A stretch of DNA of 6,995 nt. It comes from Betaproteobacteria bacterium UBA6904 (GTDB lineage Bacteria > Pseudomonadota > Gammaproteobacteria > Burkholderiales > SG8-39). Where the stretch lies: assembly GCA_002451175.1 (NCBI GenBank), contig DKBI01000341.1, positions 1 through 6,995 of the forward strand, in the 5' to 3' direction. Numbering within the stretch: the stretch's first letter is position 1; every line of letters begins with the position of its first letter. The notes beneath the pieces are model-generated. The model was not told the origin of the DNA and searched no databases. It saw nothing but the letters and a program-made list of their open reading frames with translations. Shown piece by piece: positions 1-6,384 of the stretch. The position numbers and the translations under genes are program-made.

Positions 1-2
1 GG

Positions 3-254
3 ACCTGCAGCTCGAGCCCTATCCATTGCCGTAGCGGTCGCCTGCGCAGGGAGCAGGCCGGGGGTTGTGTTCCGGCGTGTCGCCGACAGCCAGGCTGCCT
101 GATCGAGTTCAAGTTCGGATACCCGGATGGCCCGTTCTTCAACACATTCACGTGGTTCCCCGAGCGCAAACAATGGGTCTTCCGCATGGAGAGTCAGGCG
201 CCGCCCAGCGCCCGGCAGCTCTTCGCCGTCGATACACTGTCCGTCGCGCAGTGA
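3..254 (+). CDS. C-terminal part of an unidentified small beta-rich protein, possibly frameshifted
   Basis: The reading frame is open from the left edge to a TGA at 252-254. From about position 99 the translation is convincingly protein-like: LIEFKFGYPDGPFFNTF, then a TW-x-P-x-R-x-x-W-x-F pattern, ending in LFAVDTLSVAQ. Alternating aromatic and hydrophobic residues suggest beta strands. I do not recognise the family. Upstream of about 96 this same frame becomes rich in Arg and Cys and looks poor, whereas the frame beginning at base 1 (translating as VAVACAGSRPGVVFRRVADS) looks better until its TGA at 100-102. A one-base loss near 95-100 would join the two. The element may therefore be a pseudogene, carry a sequencing error, or be an intact gene with a poor-looking N-terminal part. 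It is convergent with the CHAT gene, whose stop lies about 90 bases away. The 5' end is outside the window. Confidence 0.5.
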   Translation, partial: TCSSSPIHCRSGRLRREQAGGCVPACRRQPGCLIEFKFGYPDGPFFNTFTWFPERKQWVFRMESQAPPSARQLFAVDTLSVAQ

Positions 255-342
255 GGGCGCCGCCCAACCCTGCGCCGCAGCCGGCGTCTTCGGCAGCTGC
301 TTCATCGGCCGCGCCGAGGCGCAGGCAACGACCAAAGGTCTG
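255..342. other. Convergent intergenic gap with weak dyads
   Basis: This 88-base gap separates the stop of the left plus-strand gene from the stop of the minus-strand CHAT gene. It contains two short inverted repeats: GCGCC-ga-GGCGC at 311-322, and GACC-aaa-GGTC at 330-340 immediately beyond the CHAT stop. Neither is followed by a T-tract on either strand, so I cannot call an intrinsic terminator. Rho-dependent termination would leave no clear mark here. No additional gene is supported. Confidence 0.3.
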
Positions 343-3300
343 TTACTGGCTTCCGTCTCCCACCAAAGTGAACGGCGCCCAGAACATGGGGTGCGCATAG
401 GTGTACTGCTGGTTGCCTGATCGATCGTTTGCCGCGCCAGTCGCCATCAGGCCGAGCATCGATTGGCGCAAGGCCTCTGCCCTCGTGAGCGACGGGTCCC
501 GCGCCTGGCGCCGGAATGTGTCCGTCGTCAGCAAGCGCGCGCTCACCGTCTCCACCGGCCAATTCGAGACGAGCAGGCTTCTCGCCCCGGCGTAGAAGAA
601 TGCTCGCCCCAGTCCGGACACCGCCTCCATGCCAGCTCCATCGGGGGACGCCGTATTGCAGGCGGAAAGCACGACCCACTCGGCGTTCAGCTTGAGCCCC
701 AGAATCTCCTCCAGCGTGAGCAAACCGTCGGAATCGGTCTCGCCCGTCACCTCGGGGTTGGAGAGCGCGAGCGCCGGCTGCGTGAGCCCGTCGAAGTCCC
801 CGGGTACCAGGCCGTGAGTCGCGAACATCACCACGCGATAATCGTCGAGTTTGCGCCGCTTGACGTTGGTCTCCGAGGCTTGAGCCCCCAGAAGTACGTC
901 CCGGTCGGTCGCCTTGAGAATCGCGGCGATCTCCCGGACCTCCTGCGCCGTATCCGGCAGTGCAGGCAGGCGCTTGAACTCCGCCGTCGTGAAGGGTCTT
1001 GCCGGGTCGCCGCTCGCTCGCACCGCAAGATTGCGCAGCAACACGCTCCTGCTCGCACCGGTTGACACGACGTTTTCGGCAAGGAACGCGGGATCGCCGA
1101 CGCCCACGAACGCGCTTGGCGCGGACGTGCTCCTTTCGGTCGCACGCAGCGACGCCAATGCCGCTACCGAGGGCAACTGGATGGTCGCAATGCGCCTGAG
1201 CAGCCACGCCACGTCGCGATAGCCGGAGAAGCCGGCGCTGTGCACTGCGCTTGGCGGCGGCGAAACCGGAAGCGTTGCGAATGGCAGCCGGCCCAGGCTT
1301 CCGTGGGACACGACGATCAGCGTGTGCGCGCCATTCCAGACCTCTTCCAACGGCTTGAGCAGCTTCTCGTACAGAGAATGTGCGAGCCGCACGTCGTACG
1401 CCGGAAACCGCTCGAGCGATACGTCGCCTACGTCGAGCGCGGCTCTGAGCTTGTCGACCGCCTCGGTGATGTCCGCGGTACCCAGTCTCGATTGGGCAAA
1501 GCGTACGCCCCCCGTCTGGGGAATCGCCCAGACATAAGTGCGATCGTGCGTGGTGAAGAGCGAGAGCATCACCTCGCCGGTGCGCAACAGGCGCTGTGCC
1601 TGATCCACCGCCACGGGCTGCGGCTCGATCAGTTGCGCATAGCCTGGAAACCGGGCCGCAATCTCCTGCTTCAGGCTCGCCCGCTCGACCTCGATCGACT
1701 GAATGTCGCTGCGCATGCTGGCGATCACCTGCCGGGGCTGCCTGCCCGCCGGTCGCGCGGCGAGTTCTTCGGCAATTGTGGCCAGTGCCGCCGCGCGATT
1801 GGCCAGATCCTGTTCCTTGCGGACGAGTTCGGCCAGTGCCGGTTCGCGGATCGTGGCGCGGCTTGCCGCCTGTGCAACCGCGCGCTGCACCGACGATCCG
1901 CGTGCAACGTCGGCTACCCGAAACATTTCTCCGATCGCCTTTGCGTCCCCCGCCGAAGCGCGCGTGGACAGAAACTCCATGTACCCTTCGATGATCCAGT
2001 TGGCAACGCTCTCGAGCAGCGCGTCCACCCGGTCAGCCACACGCGCCTTGCGGCGAGCTTCGAGCAACGGGGATATGCTCGCGGCGAACAGCCTTGCGGC
2101 CTCCTCCGAACGTCCCGCCCGGTTGAGCGCATAGGCGTACATTCCGGCCCGTTCCCGCGTCGCGTAGCCCGTCTCGGACTTGGCGCGCGCCAGCTCGTAG
2201 TGGTCCTTGAGCATCGGCAGCGCTTCCTCGGCTCGTCCGCTTCTGATCAGCGCGTAGCCCCAGACGACGGAGCCGCCACCCGCGCGGGATTGCATCGCCT
2301 TGGGATCCGCCGCCAGATTGGCGTCGCGCCGCGCGAACGCCGGTATCGCTCGACCGTAGTCCGCACTGATGGTATGGCCCCAGCCTGCGTACAGAAGGGC
2401 GTTCAGCAGCATGCTGCTCGAGGGCGCGACGCCGCGCTTTTCGAGCGTCGCGACGGCGGATTCCGCGGACTTCGTTGCCAATGCAAATCGGCCATGACGG
2501 AGTTGCACGTTGGCCAGGCGGACCAGGAGATTGCTCGTCGGCACCGAATCGCGACCCGTTTCCCGAACCGACCGGGCCAAGGCATCACGCAGTATCCACT
2601 CTGCCTCTGCGAGCTTGCCCTGCGCACTGAGCGTCGATGCCAGGAGACCATCGACAAGACCGAGGCGAGTTCGATCCGACGCACTAAAGGTCGCCCCCTT
2701 CCAGCGCTGAGCATCGGTATTGTGCTGCACAGCGGCGCGCAATGCCGATTCGGCCTCGGCGTACCGTCCCTGACTGAAGAACATCACGCCACGCGTCCAT
2801 TGATGCTGCCCATGCGTCCACGCGCCTGCGCCGGTCGGGGAACCCATCTGCGCGACCAACGGCTCTATATCGGCGACGAGCTTTTCAGCGCGCTTCACCT
2901 GGCCGACATGCGTGTAGTACTGGGCGATCGTCAGAGTATTCGCTAGCCGTTGCGACGGCTGGAGGGGCCTGTCAAGGAGGTCTTCCCTGAGCTTCAGCGC
3001 GGTTTCCCAGTCGCCGGCAAGATGGGTAGCGCTGGCCAGATAACTGACCACGCGGTAGTTTCTGCCTTGCGTCAGCACGTAAGCTTGTCGCAACTCGGCG
3101 ATTTGGGTTCGCATGTCGCCAAGTCTTCGCGCCGCCTCGGATCGCTCCACGTGGAGCGCAGCGAGCTTGTCCCTGTCCATGCTTGCGGGGAGTGGTGCGC
3201 TGAGGAACGCCTGCGATTTCCGGGCGAGCGCTGGATCGAGATCTTCCTGTTCCTCGCCGTTCATTGCTGTCTCGTCAGCGTCGGGACTCGAAGCCGCAGC

Positions 3301-3762
3301 CGGCACGTCGCCGAGTTTCGCGAGCGTGACGGCTCGCGCACGATTCGTGCCGTGAAATGCCCCTTGGAATACGCCGCTTGGCGCCTGCGTGGCCACGAGC
3401 GTGCTGCCCCAGGGCGCGAGAAACGACAGCCTCCAACCCTCCGGCGACCGGCTCGCCTTGGCCTTGATGGGCGCAAGCGCCTGCCCTTCCACGCCGTAGC
3501 CTGCATTCAGATCGTAGGTCCCGTCCGCAGCACGATCGGCGCCGTAGATCTGGAATGTGTATGGTTTCGCGAAACCTTCCGCGACGAGTCTCCAATGACC
3601 GATGAGGCTATCCGGCAACGGGATCGGTACCGATTGGGCGTGGACCGCGCCCCCGATCAGAAGTAGAGCGGCGCTCGTACTCCACGCGAGCGCGTCGCGA
3701 ACGATGTCGCGCGTCCCGCGGAGGAACGAGGAGTACGCCGAGCGACACGCGCTATGCCGAAT
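343..3762 (-). CDS. Exported TPR-CHAT domain protein (caspase-like putative peptidase)
   Basis: From the ATT start the protein has 1139 residues. Residues 1-42 form a long signal peptide: a basic N-region, a hydrophobic core ending STSAALLLIGGAVHA, and probable cleavage after AVHA before QS. Residues 43 to about 155 form an unrecognised beta-rich region. Residues about 200-575 carry TPR-like helical pairs (for example QGRYAEAESALRAAV, GRAEEALPMLKDHYE and GRSEEAARLFA). A charged coiled coil lies at about 640-705. The CHAT domain runs from about 720 to the end. Its His983 lies in FATHG and its Cys1035 in VLSACNT, 52 residues apart, so the cysteine-peptidase dyad of the family is intact. The conserved GLGRAFFYAGARSLLVSNWPV segment follows. 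CHAT proteins are separase/caspase relatives (clan CD), and several cleave proteins. The substrate here is unknown. The signal peptide places it in the periplasm or outside. It is divergent from the CHASE2 cyclase, suggesting shared function. The start is uncertain: no ATG, GTG or TTG lies between the signal peptide and GTG 3816. ATT at 3762-3760 follows GGAGGA by six bases, whereas GTG 3816 has no ribosome binding site. Confidence 0.9.
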   Translation of the reverse strand: MRHSACRSAYSSFLRGTRDIVRDALAWSTSAALLLIGGAVHAQSVPIPLPDSLIGHWRLVAEGFAKPYTFQIYGADRAADGTYDLNAGYGVEGQALAPIKAKASRSPEGWRLSFLAPWGSTLVATQAPSGVFQGAFHGTNRARAVTLAKLGDVPAAASSPDADETAMNGEEQEDLDPALARKSQAFLSAPLPASMDRDKLAALHVERSEAARRLGDMRTQIAELRQAYVLTQGRNYRVVSYLASATHLAGDWETALKLREDLLDRPLQPSQRLANTLTIAQYYTHVGQVKRAEKLVADIEPLVAQMGSPTGAGAWTHGQHQWTRGVMFFSQGRYAEAESALRAAVQHNTDAQRWKGATFSASDRTRLGLVDGLLASTLSAQGKLAEAEWILRDALARSVRETGRDSVPTSNLLVRLANVQLRHGRFALATKSAESAVATLEKRGVAPSSSMLLNALLYAGWGHTISADYGRAIPAFARRDANLAADPKAMQSRAGGGSVVWGYALIRSGRAEEALPMLKDHYELARAKSETGYATRERAGMYAYALNRAGRSEEAARLFAASISPLLEARRKARVADRVDALLESVANWIIEGYMEFLSTRASAGDAKAIGEMFRVADVARGSSVQRAVAQAASRATIREPALAELVRKEQDLANRAAALATIAEELAARPAGRQPRQVIASMRSDIQSIEVERASLKQEIAARFPGYAQLIEPQPVAVDQAQRLLRTGEVMLSLFTTHDRTYVWAIPQTGGVRFAQSRLGTADITEAVDKLRAALDVGDVSLERFPAYDVRLAHSLYEKLLKPLEEVWNGAHTLIVVSHGSLGRLPFATLPVSPPPSAVHSAGFSGYRDVAWLLRRIATIQLPSVAALASLRATERSTSAPSAFVGVGDPAFLAENVVSTGASRSVLLRNLAVRASGDPARPFTTAEFKRLPALPDTAQEVREIAAILKATDRDVLLGAQASETNVKRRKLDDYRVVMFATHGLVPGDFDGLTQPALALSNPEVTGETDSDGLLTLEEILGLKLNAEWVVLSACNTASPDGAGMEAVSGLGRAFFYAGARSLLVSNWPVETVSARLLTTDTFRRQARDPSLTRAEALRQSMLGLMATGAANDRSGNQQYTYAHPMFWAPFTLVGDGSQ

Positions 3763-3768
3763 GACCGA

Positions 3769-3774
3769 TCCTCC
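3769..3774 (-). promoter_or_regulatory. Shine-Dalgarno of the CHAT gene (GGAGGA) pointing to an ATT start
   Basis: On the minus strand GGAGGA is followed by six bases (tcggtc) and then ATT in frame with the CHAT protein. This is the strongest ribosome binding site in the divergent region and the spacing is typical. The codon it points to is ATT, a rare initiator best known from infC. It would give a protein beginning with an Arg-rich N-region about 20 residues before the hydrophobic core of the signal peptide. Confidence 0.5.
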
Positions 3775-3785
3775 GCAGGCCGGGC

Positions 3786-3791
3786 ATTGTA
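3786..3791 (-). promoter_or_regulatory. Candidate -10 box (TACAAT) for the CHAT gene
   Basis: The minus strand reads TACAAT, five of six matches to the sigma-70 -10 consensus, in an otherwise GC-rich stretch. Transcription would begin near 3779, just upstream of the GGAGGA site, giving a very short leader of roughly 17 bases before the ATT. No good -35 lies at the usual spacing. The nearest TTG-type hexamer, TTGTGG (complement of 3813-3818), is 21 bases away. If the box is real, the upstream GTG at 3816 cannot be the start codon, because it would not be transcribed from here. The match may be chance. Confidence 0.3.
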
Positions 3792-3840
3792 GGCTCGAGC
3801 GAGCGGCGGAATCCACAAACGGGTACTCTGCGGACCTTGC

Positions 3841-3846
3841 GGGGGG
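3841..3846 (+). promoter_or_regulatory. Candidate ribosome binding site (G-run) for the cyclase, supporting a CTG start
   Basis: GGGGGG lies six bases before an in-frame CTG at 3853. A G-run can pair with the CCUCC of the 16S rRNA tail with one G-U wobble, so this is a usable though not ideal site. The only conventional start candidate, GTG at 3886, lacks a purine-rich Shine-Dalgarno at proper spacing and would cut into the first membrane helix. Confidence 0.35.
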
Positions 3847-3852
3847 CGCGTT

Positions 3853-5727
3853 CTGAAGCTGCGACCGATTGTCGGGTACCTCGGGGTGCTGGGCGTTGCG
3901 CTGGCGCTCGCGGCCGGAATTGGCCGCACTCCAGCCGGGCAGGCTGCCGAAGCCTGGTACTACGACCTGTGGCACGTGCTCGCCGGGGTGCGCTACACGC
4001 CCGCCCATACGGCCCTCGTCGTCGTGGATGACGAGACGCTCGTCTTTCTCAAGGACGATCCTCTTGCATTCTGGGCACCGCACTTTGGCAAGGCGTTGCA
4101 AACGATCGACCGCGCCGGCGCCAAGGTCGTCGGGCTAGACTTTCTCTATCAGGTCAGCGCGGAGAGCTGGTTGCGCAAGCTGGACCTTCCCGACAGCGCG
4201 ATCTCGCGAAATTACGACGGCCCGCTGCGCGCAGCCCTGGCGTCTGGAAACAAGATTCTCATCTCCCATCTCGTGCAGCCGAAATCCGGCGAAGCGCAGC
4301 TGCTGCTGCCGCCACCGGATCAACGCTACCTGCTGCCGCGCGGAATCAGCGATCTCGGCATCGCAAACCTGCATACGGACGGTGACGGCTTCGTCCGGCA
4401 ATTCTTCGCCTTCCTGGATCCCGACCCAGGACGGCCGGGCGTCGGATTCGGGATGCAGCTGGCGCTGCGGGCGGCGGACAAGGACCCGCTCGCAACGGGA
4501 TGGGAAATCGCAGGTCGGACGTGGTCGCGGGAGGCTCGACCGGTTGCGATCCGCTACGCCGGTCCTCCCGGCACGGTTCCGGCCGTCCCGATGAGCGCGC
4601 TGCTCAGAGGCGATGCGAGCACGAACCCTGCGGTTCGTGCCCTGAAGGACCGCGTCGTGATCGTGGCAGCGACGGACGCCGGGAGTTCCGACCGGCAATT
4701 CACGCCTTACTCGCGCGGTATGCGGGGCGACCAGATGAGCGGTGGGGAAATTCACGCGAACATCGTCGAAACGATTCTTTCCGGCCGCCATCCCGGCCGA
4801 ATGCCTGCGCCGCTCGAACTCGCCTACCTGCTGGTTCTGATCGCCTGCGCCACGACGCTCTTCTTTCGACTCGATCCGGCTCGCAGCGCATTCGTCGCCG
4901 GAGCCATCGCCGTCGCAGCCGCGGTTCCCGCCTATGCTGCGTTTCATCTCGACTGGATCGTCCCGGTTGCGGGAGTGCAGGGCGGGGTCGCGGCGGCATT
5001 CCTCCTGAGCCTGTCTCTGCGATTGACGGGTGAGGAGCGCGAGCGGCGGCGCATCCGGCAGATGTTCGGTCGCTATGTGTCGGACGAGGTCGTGGAAAAG
5101 CTGCTCTCCGAGGAGCGGCGGCCGGATCTTGGCGGGGACCTGCACACAGTGACGGTGTTGTTTTCCGACATCCGCAACTTCACCACCATCTCGGAAAAGC
5201 TGAGCGCCCACGAAGTGGTCGAAATGCTGAACGCCTACTTCACGCGGGTATGCGAACCGATTCTTGCGGAGGGCGGAACGGTCGACAAGTTCATCGGCGA
5301 TGCGGTGATGGCGGTCTTCGGCTCGCCGCTCGCGCACCCGGACCACGCGCGCCGCGCGCTCCGCGCGGCACTCGGCATGGCAAACGCCGCCGGTGCGTTC
5401 GCGCCGTGGATGGCGGCCCGGTTTCCGGGGCGCGGCTTGCCGGAATTCGCGATCGGCATCGGCGTCAATACCGGGAGCGCAGTGATCGGAGACATCGGGA
5501 CGCCGCGACGCAGGGAATTCACGGCCATCGGTGATACTGTCAATGCTGCCTCCCGGTTGGAGAGTGCAACGAAGGCGCTGGGCTGGGTCATTGCGGCCGG
5601 CGAGTCCACGGTGGTCGCCGCCGGCCCGGGCGTCAGGACAGGACGGGCGCAGCAAGTCAACGTCAAGGGCAAGAGCGAGCGCCTGGCGGTTTACGAGATC
5701 ATTTCGCTGGACGGGCCGGTTCACTAG
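3853..5727 (+). CDS. CHASE2-domain membrane adenylate cyclase, class IIIb
   Basis: It makes cAMP from ATP at the inner membrane, under control of an outside sensor. Numbering is from CTG 3853 (624 residues). A first helix (IVGYLGVLGVALALAAG) is followed by an extracytoplasmic CHASE2 domain to about residue 315, recognisable from ALKDRVVIVAATDAGSSDRQFTP and GGEIHANIVETILSGR. Three membrane helices follow at about 321-340, 347-366 and 369-391, the usual CHASE2 topology. Then comes the MFGRYVSDEVVEKLL linker and a class III catalytic domain from about 425 to 615. Metal-binding Asp439 (FSDIRNF) and Asp483 (IGDAVM), purine-selecting Lys479 and Thr557, and transition-state Asn564 and Arg568 (VNAASRLES) are all present. 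A Lys/Thr pair is the class IIIb pattern and indicates ATP rather than GTP. The start is uncertain: a TAG at 3790-3792 closes the frame upstream, and no ATG, GTG or TTG precedes GTG 3886. CTG 3853 gives a natural MKLRP N-terminus. It heads an operon with the FecR-like gene. Confidence 0.93.
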   Translation: MKLRPIVGYLGVLGVALALAAGIGRTPAGQAAEAWYYDLWHVLAGVRYTPAHTALVVVDDETLVFLKDDPLAFWAPHFGKALQTIDRAGAKVVGLDFLYQVSAESWLRKLDLPDSAISRNYDGPLRAALASGNKILISHLVQPKSGEAQLLLPPPDQRYLLPRGISDLGIANLHTDGDGFVRQFFAFLDPDPGRPGVGFGMQLALRAADKDPLATGWEIAGRTWSREARPVAIRYAGPPGTVPAVPMSALLRGDASTNPAVRALKDRVVIVAATDAGSSDRQFTPYSRGMRGDQMSGGEIHANIVETILSGRHPGRMPAPLELAYLLVLIACATTLFFRLDPARSAFVAGAIAVAAAVPAYAAFHLDWIVPVAGVQGGVAAAFLLSLSLRLTGEERERRRIRQMFGRYVSDEVVEKLLSEERRPDLGGDLHTVTVLFSDIRNFTTISEKLSAHEVVEMLNAYFTRVCEPILAEGGTVDKFIGDAVMAVFGSPLAHPDHARRALRAALGMANAAGAFAPWMAARFPGRGLPEFAIGIGVNTGSAVIGDIGTPRRREFTAIGDTVNAASRLESATKALGWVIAAGESTVVAAGPGVRTGRAQQVNVKGKSERLAVYEIISLDGPVH

Positions 5728-5731
5728 GAGG
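5726..5731 (+). promoter_or_regulatory. Strong Shine-Dalgarno (AGGAGG) overlapping the cyclase stop codon
   Basis: AGGAGG overlaps the last two bases of the cyclase TAG and lies five bases before ATG 5737. This sets the downstream start at ATG 5737 rather than the adjacent TTG 5734, which is only two bases from the site. It also suggests translational coupling, since ribosomes ending the cyclase sit on the next gene's binding site. Confidence 0.8.
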
Positions 5732-5736
5732 ATTTG

Positions 5737-6384
5737 ATGCGCGCAGGGTTGTTCGCGGTGCTGTTGGCAACAAGCGGGTCGCTGCTGGCTCAGGGAGCCG
5801 ACGTCGGCCTACTCAACAGCGTCTCTGGAGATGTTTCGTACCGTTCCCCGTCCGGTGCCGCGGGCAAGGTACAGGCGTTCATGCGCATTCGCGACGGGGA
5901 CCAGATCAACCTGGCCCGGGGTGCGCAGCTCAGGATCGTCTTTTTCAATGGCGGACGGCAGGAGCGCTGGCAAGGTCCTGCCAGCTTCCGCGCCGGATCC
6001 GCAGCGAGCGCGCCGATCGCGGGCAAGCCCGCCGAGGCGACGAACCTTCCCGCGGGAGCGGGTGAGCGCATCGCGCGCGTGCCGGAGCTGATGCAGCATG
6101 CGCGGCTGGGCGGCATCCAAGTGCGCGCCGGTCTGACGCGGAAGCAGGAGGCGAGCCTGCGGCAGCAGGAGGACATTCGCACGGCACGCGCGACCTATGA
6201 ACAGATGCAGGCAGCGATGCCCTCGGACGACATTACGCCCGAGCTTTACCTGTACGCGGCGCTCTACGAATACCTGATGTACGGAGAAATGAGCGCGGTC
6301 GTGGACGAGATGCTGCGCAAGCAGCCGGACAGCGAAGACGTGAAGGCGCTCGCCGCCTGGGTGAGAAGTCGGGCCACGAAATAG
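5737..6384 (+). CDS. Exported FecR-like protein with helical C-terminal region
   Basis: The protein has 215 residues. It begins with a signal peptide (MRAGLFAVLLATSGSLLA, probable cleavage before QG), so it should be periplasmic. Residues about 22-90 resemble a FecR-type beta domain: VGLLNSVSGDVSYR, a GDQINLARGAQLRIVFFNGG segment and a closing GPASFRAG, matching the pattern of G-x-V, G-D-x-I and a strand pair before a P-x-S turn. A Pro/Ala-rich linker follows. Residues from about 125 to the end are helical and Gln/Glu/Ala-rich, with a YLYAALYEYLMYGEMSAVVDEML segment resembling one TPR-like helical pair. It is the second gene of an operon with the CHASE2 cyclase, nine bases after its stop. No sigma factor or TonB receptor, the partners of classical FecR, is present in the window, and there is no membrane anchor, so a transcription-regulatory role like that of FecR is not supported. 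It may be a ligand or adaptor for the CHASE2 domain or the CHAT protein, which is inference. Confidence 0.82.
   Translation: MRAGLFAVLLATSGSLLAQGADVGLLNSVSGDVSYRSPSGAAGKVQAFMRIRDGDQINLARGAQLRIVFFNGGRQERWQGPASFRAGSAASAPIAGKPAEATNLPAGAGERIARVPELMQHARLGGIQVRAGLTRKQEASLRQQEDIRTARATYEQMQAAMPSDDITPELYLYAALYEYLMYGEMSAVVDEMLRKQPDSEDVKALAAWVRSRATK

Larger units (their letters stand above)
3763..3852. promoter_or_regulatory. Divergent intergenic control region between CHAT gene and cyclase operon
   Basis: About 90 bases separate the two proposed start codons, so promoters for both directions must lie here or overlap the coding ends. It holds the minus-strand -10 candidate and ribosome binding site described separately, and a G-run upstream of the cyclase. 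An 8-base palindrome, GCTCGAGC, occurs at 3793-3800, but the same 8-mer occurs twice elsewhere in the window, so I give it no operator role. I see no convincing sigma-70 promoter for the plus strand. Confidence 0.4.

Noticed and set aside
311..322. GCGCC-ga-GGCGC dyad as an intrinsic terminator for the left gene
   Set aside because: The loop is too small for all pairs to form, and no T-tract follows on either strand.
65..400. 111-codon plus-strand frame at the left end
   Set aside because: It is Arg/Pro/Ala-rich, out of frame with the protein-like sequence at 99-254, and runs into the 3' end of the CHAT gene on the other strand.
302..1207. 301-codon minus-strand frame inside the CHAT gene
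   Set aside because: It is on the same strand but out of frame with the CHAT domain that carries the conserved His and Cys motifs. Its own sequence is Arg/Gly-rich and featureless.
1240..2946. Open frame of 568 codons on the plus strand, opposite the CHAT gene
   Set aside because: Its translation is Arg-, Cys- and His-rich without recognisable motifs, and it lies entirely opposite the TPR/CHAT coding sequence, which has clear domains. Long antisense frames are expected in GC-rich genes.
3793..3800. GCTCGAGC palindrome in the divergent region as a regulator binding site
   Set aside because: The same 8-mer occurs at 10-17 and inside the CHAT coding sequence at 1410-1417, so it looks like ordinary composition and not an operator.
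3763..4101. 113-codon upstream extension of the CHAT frame to an ATG at 4101
   Set aside because: It overlaps the CHASE2 coding region and the divergent control region, has a low-quality composition, and would bury the signal peptide more than 130 residues inside the protein.
4135..5724. Open frame of 529 codons on the minus strand, opposite the cyclase
   Set aside because: It mirrors a gene with every catalytic motif intact. The product is Arg/His/Asp-rich with no fold-like pattern, so it is a codon-bias shadow.
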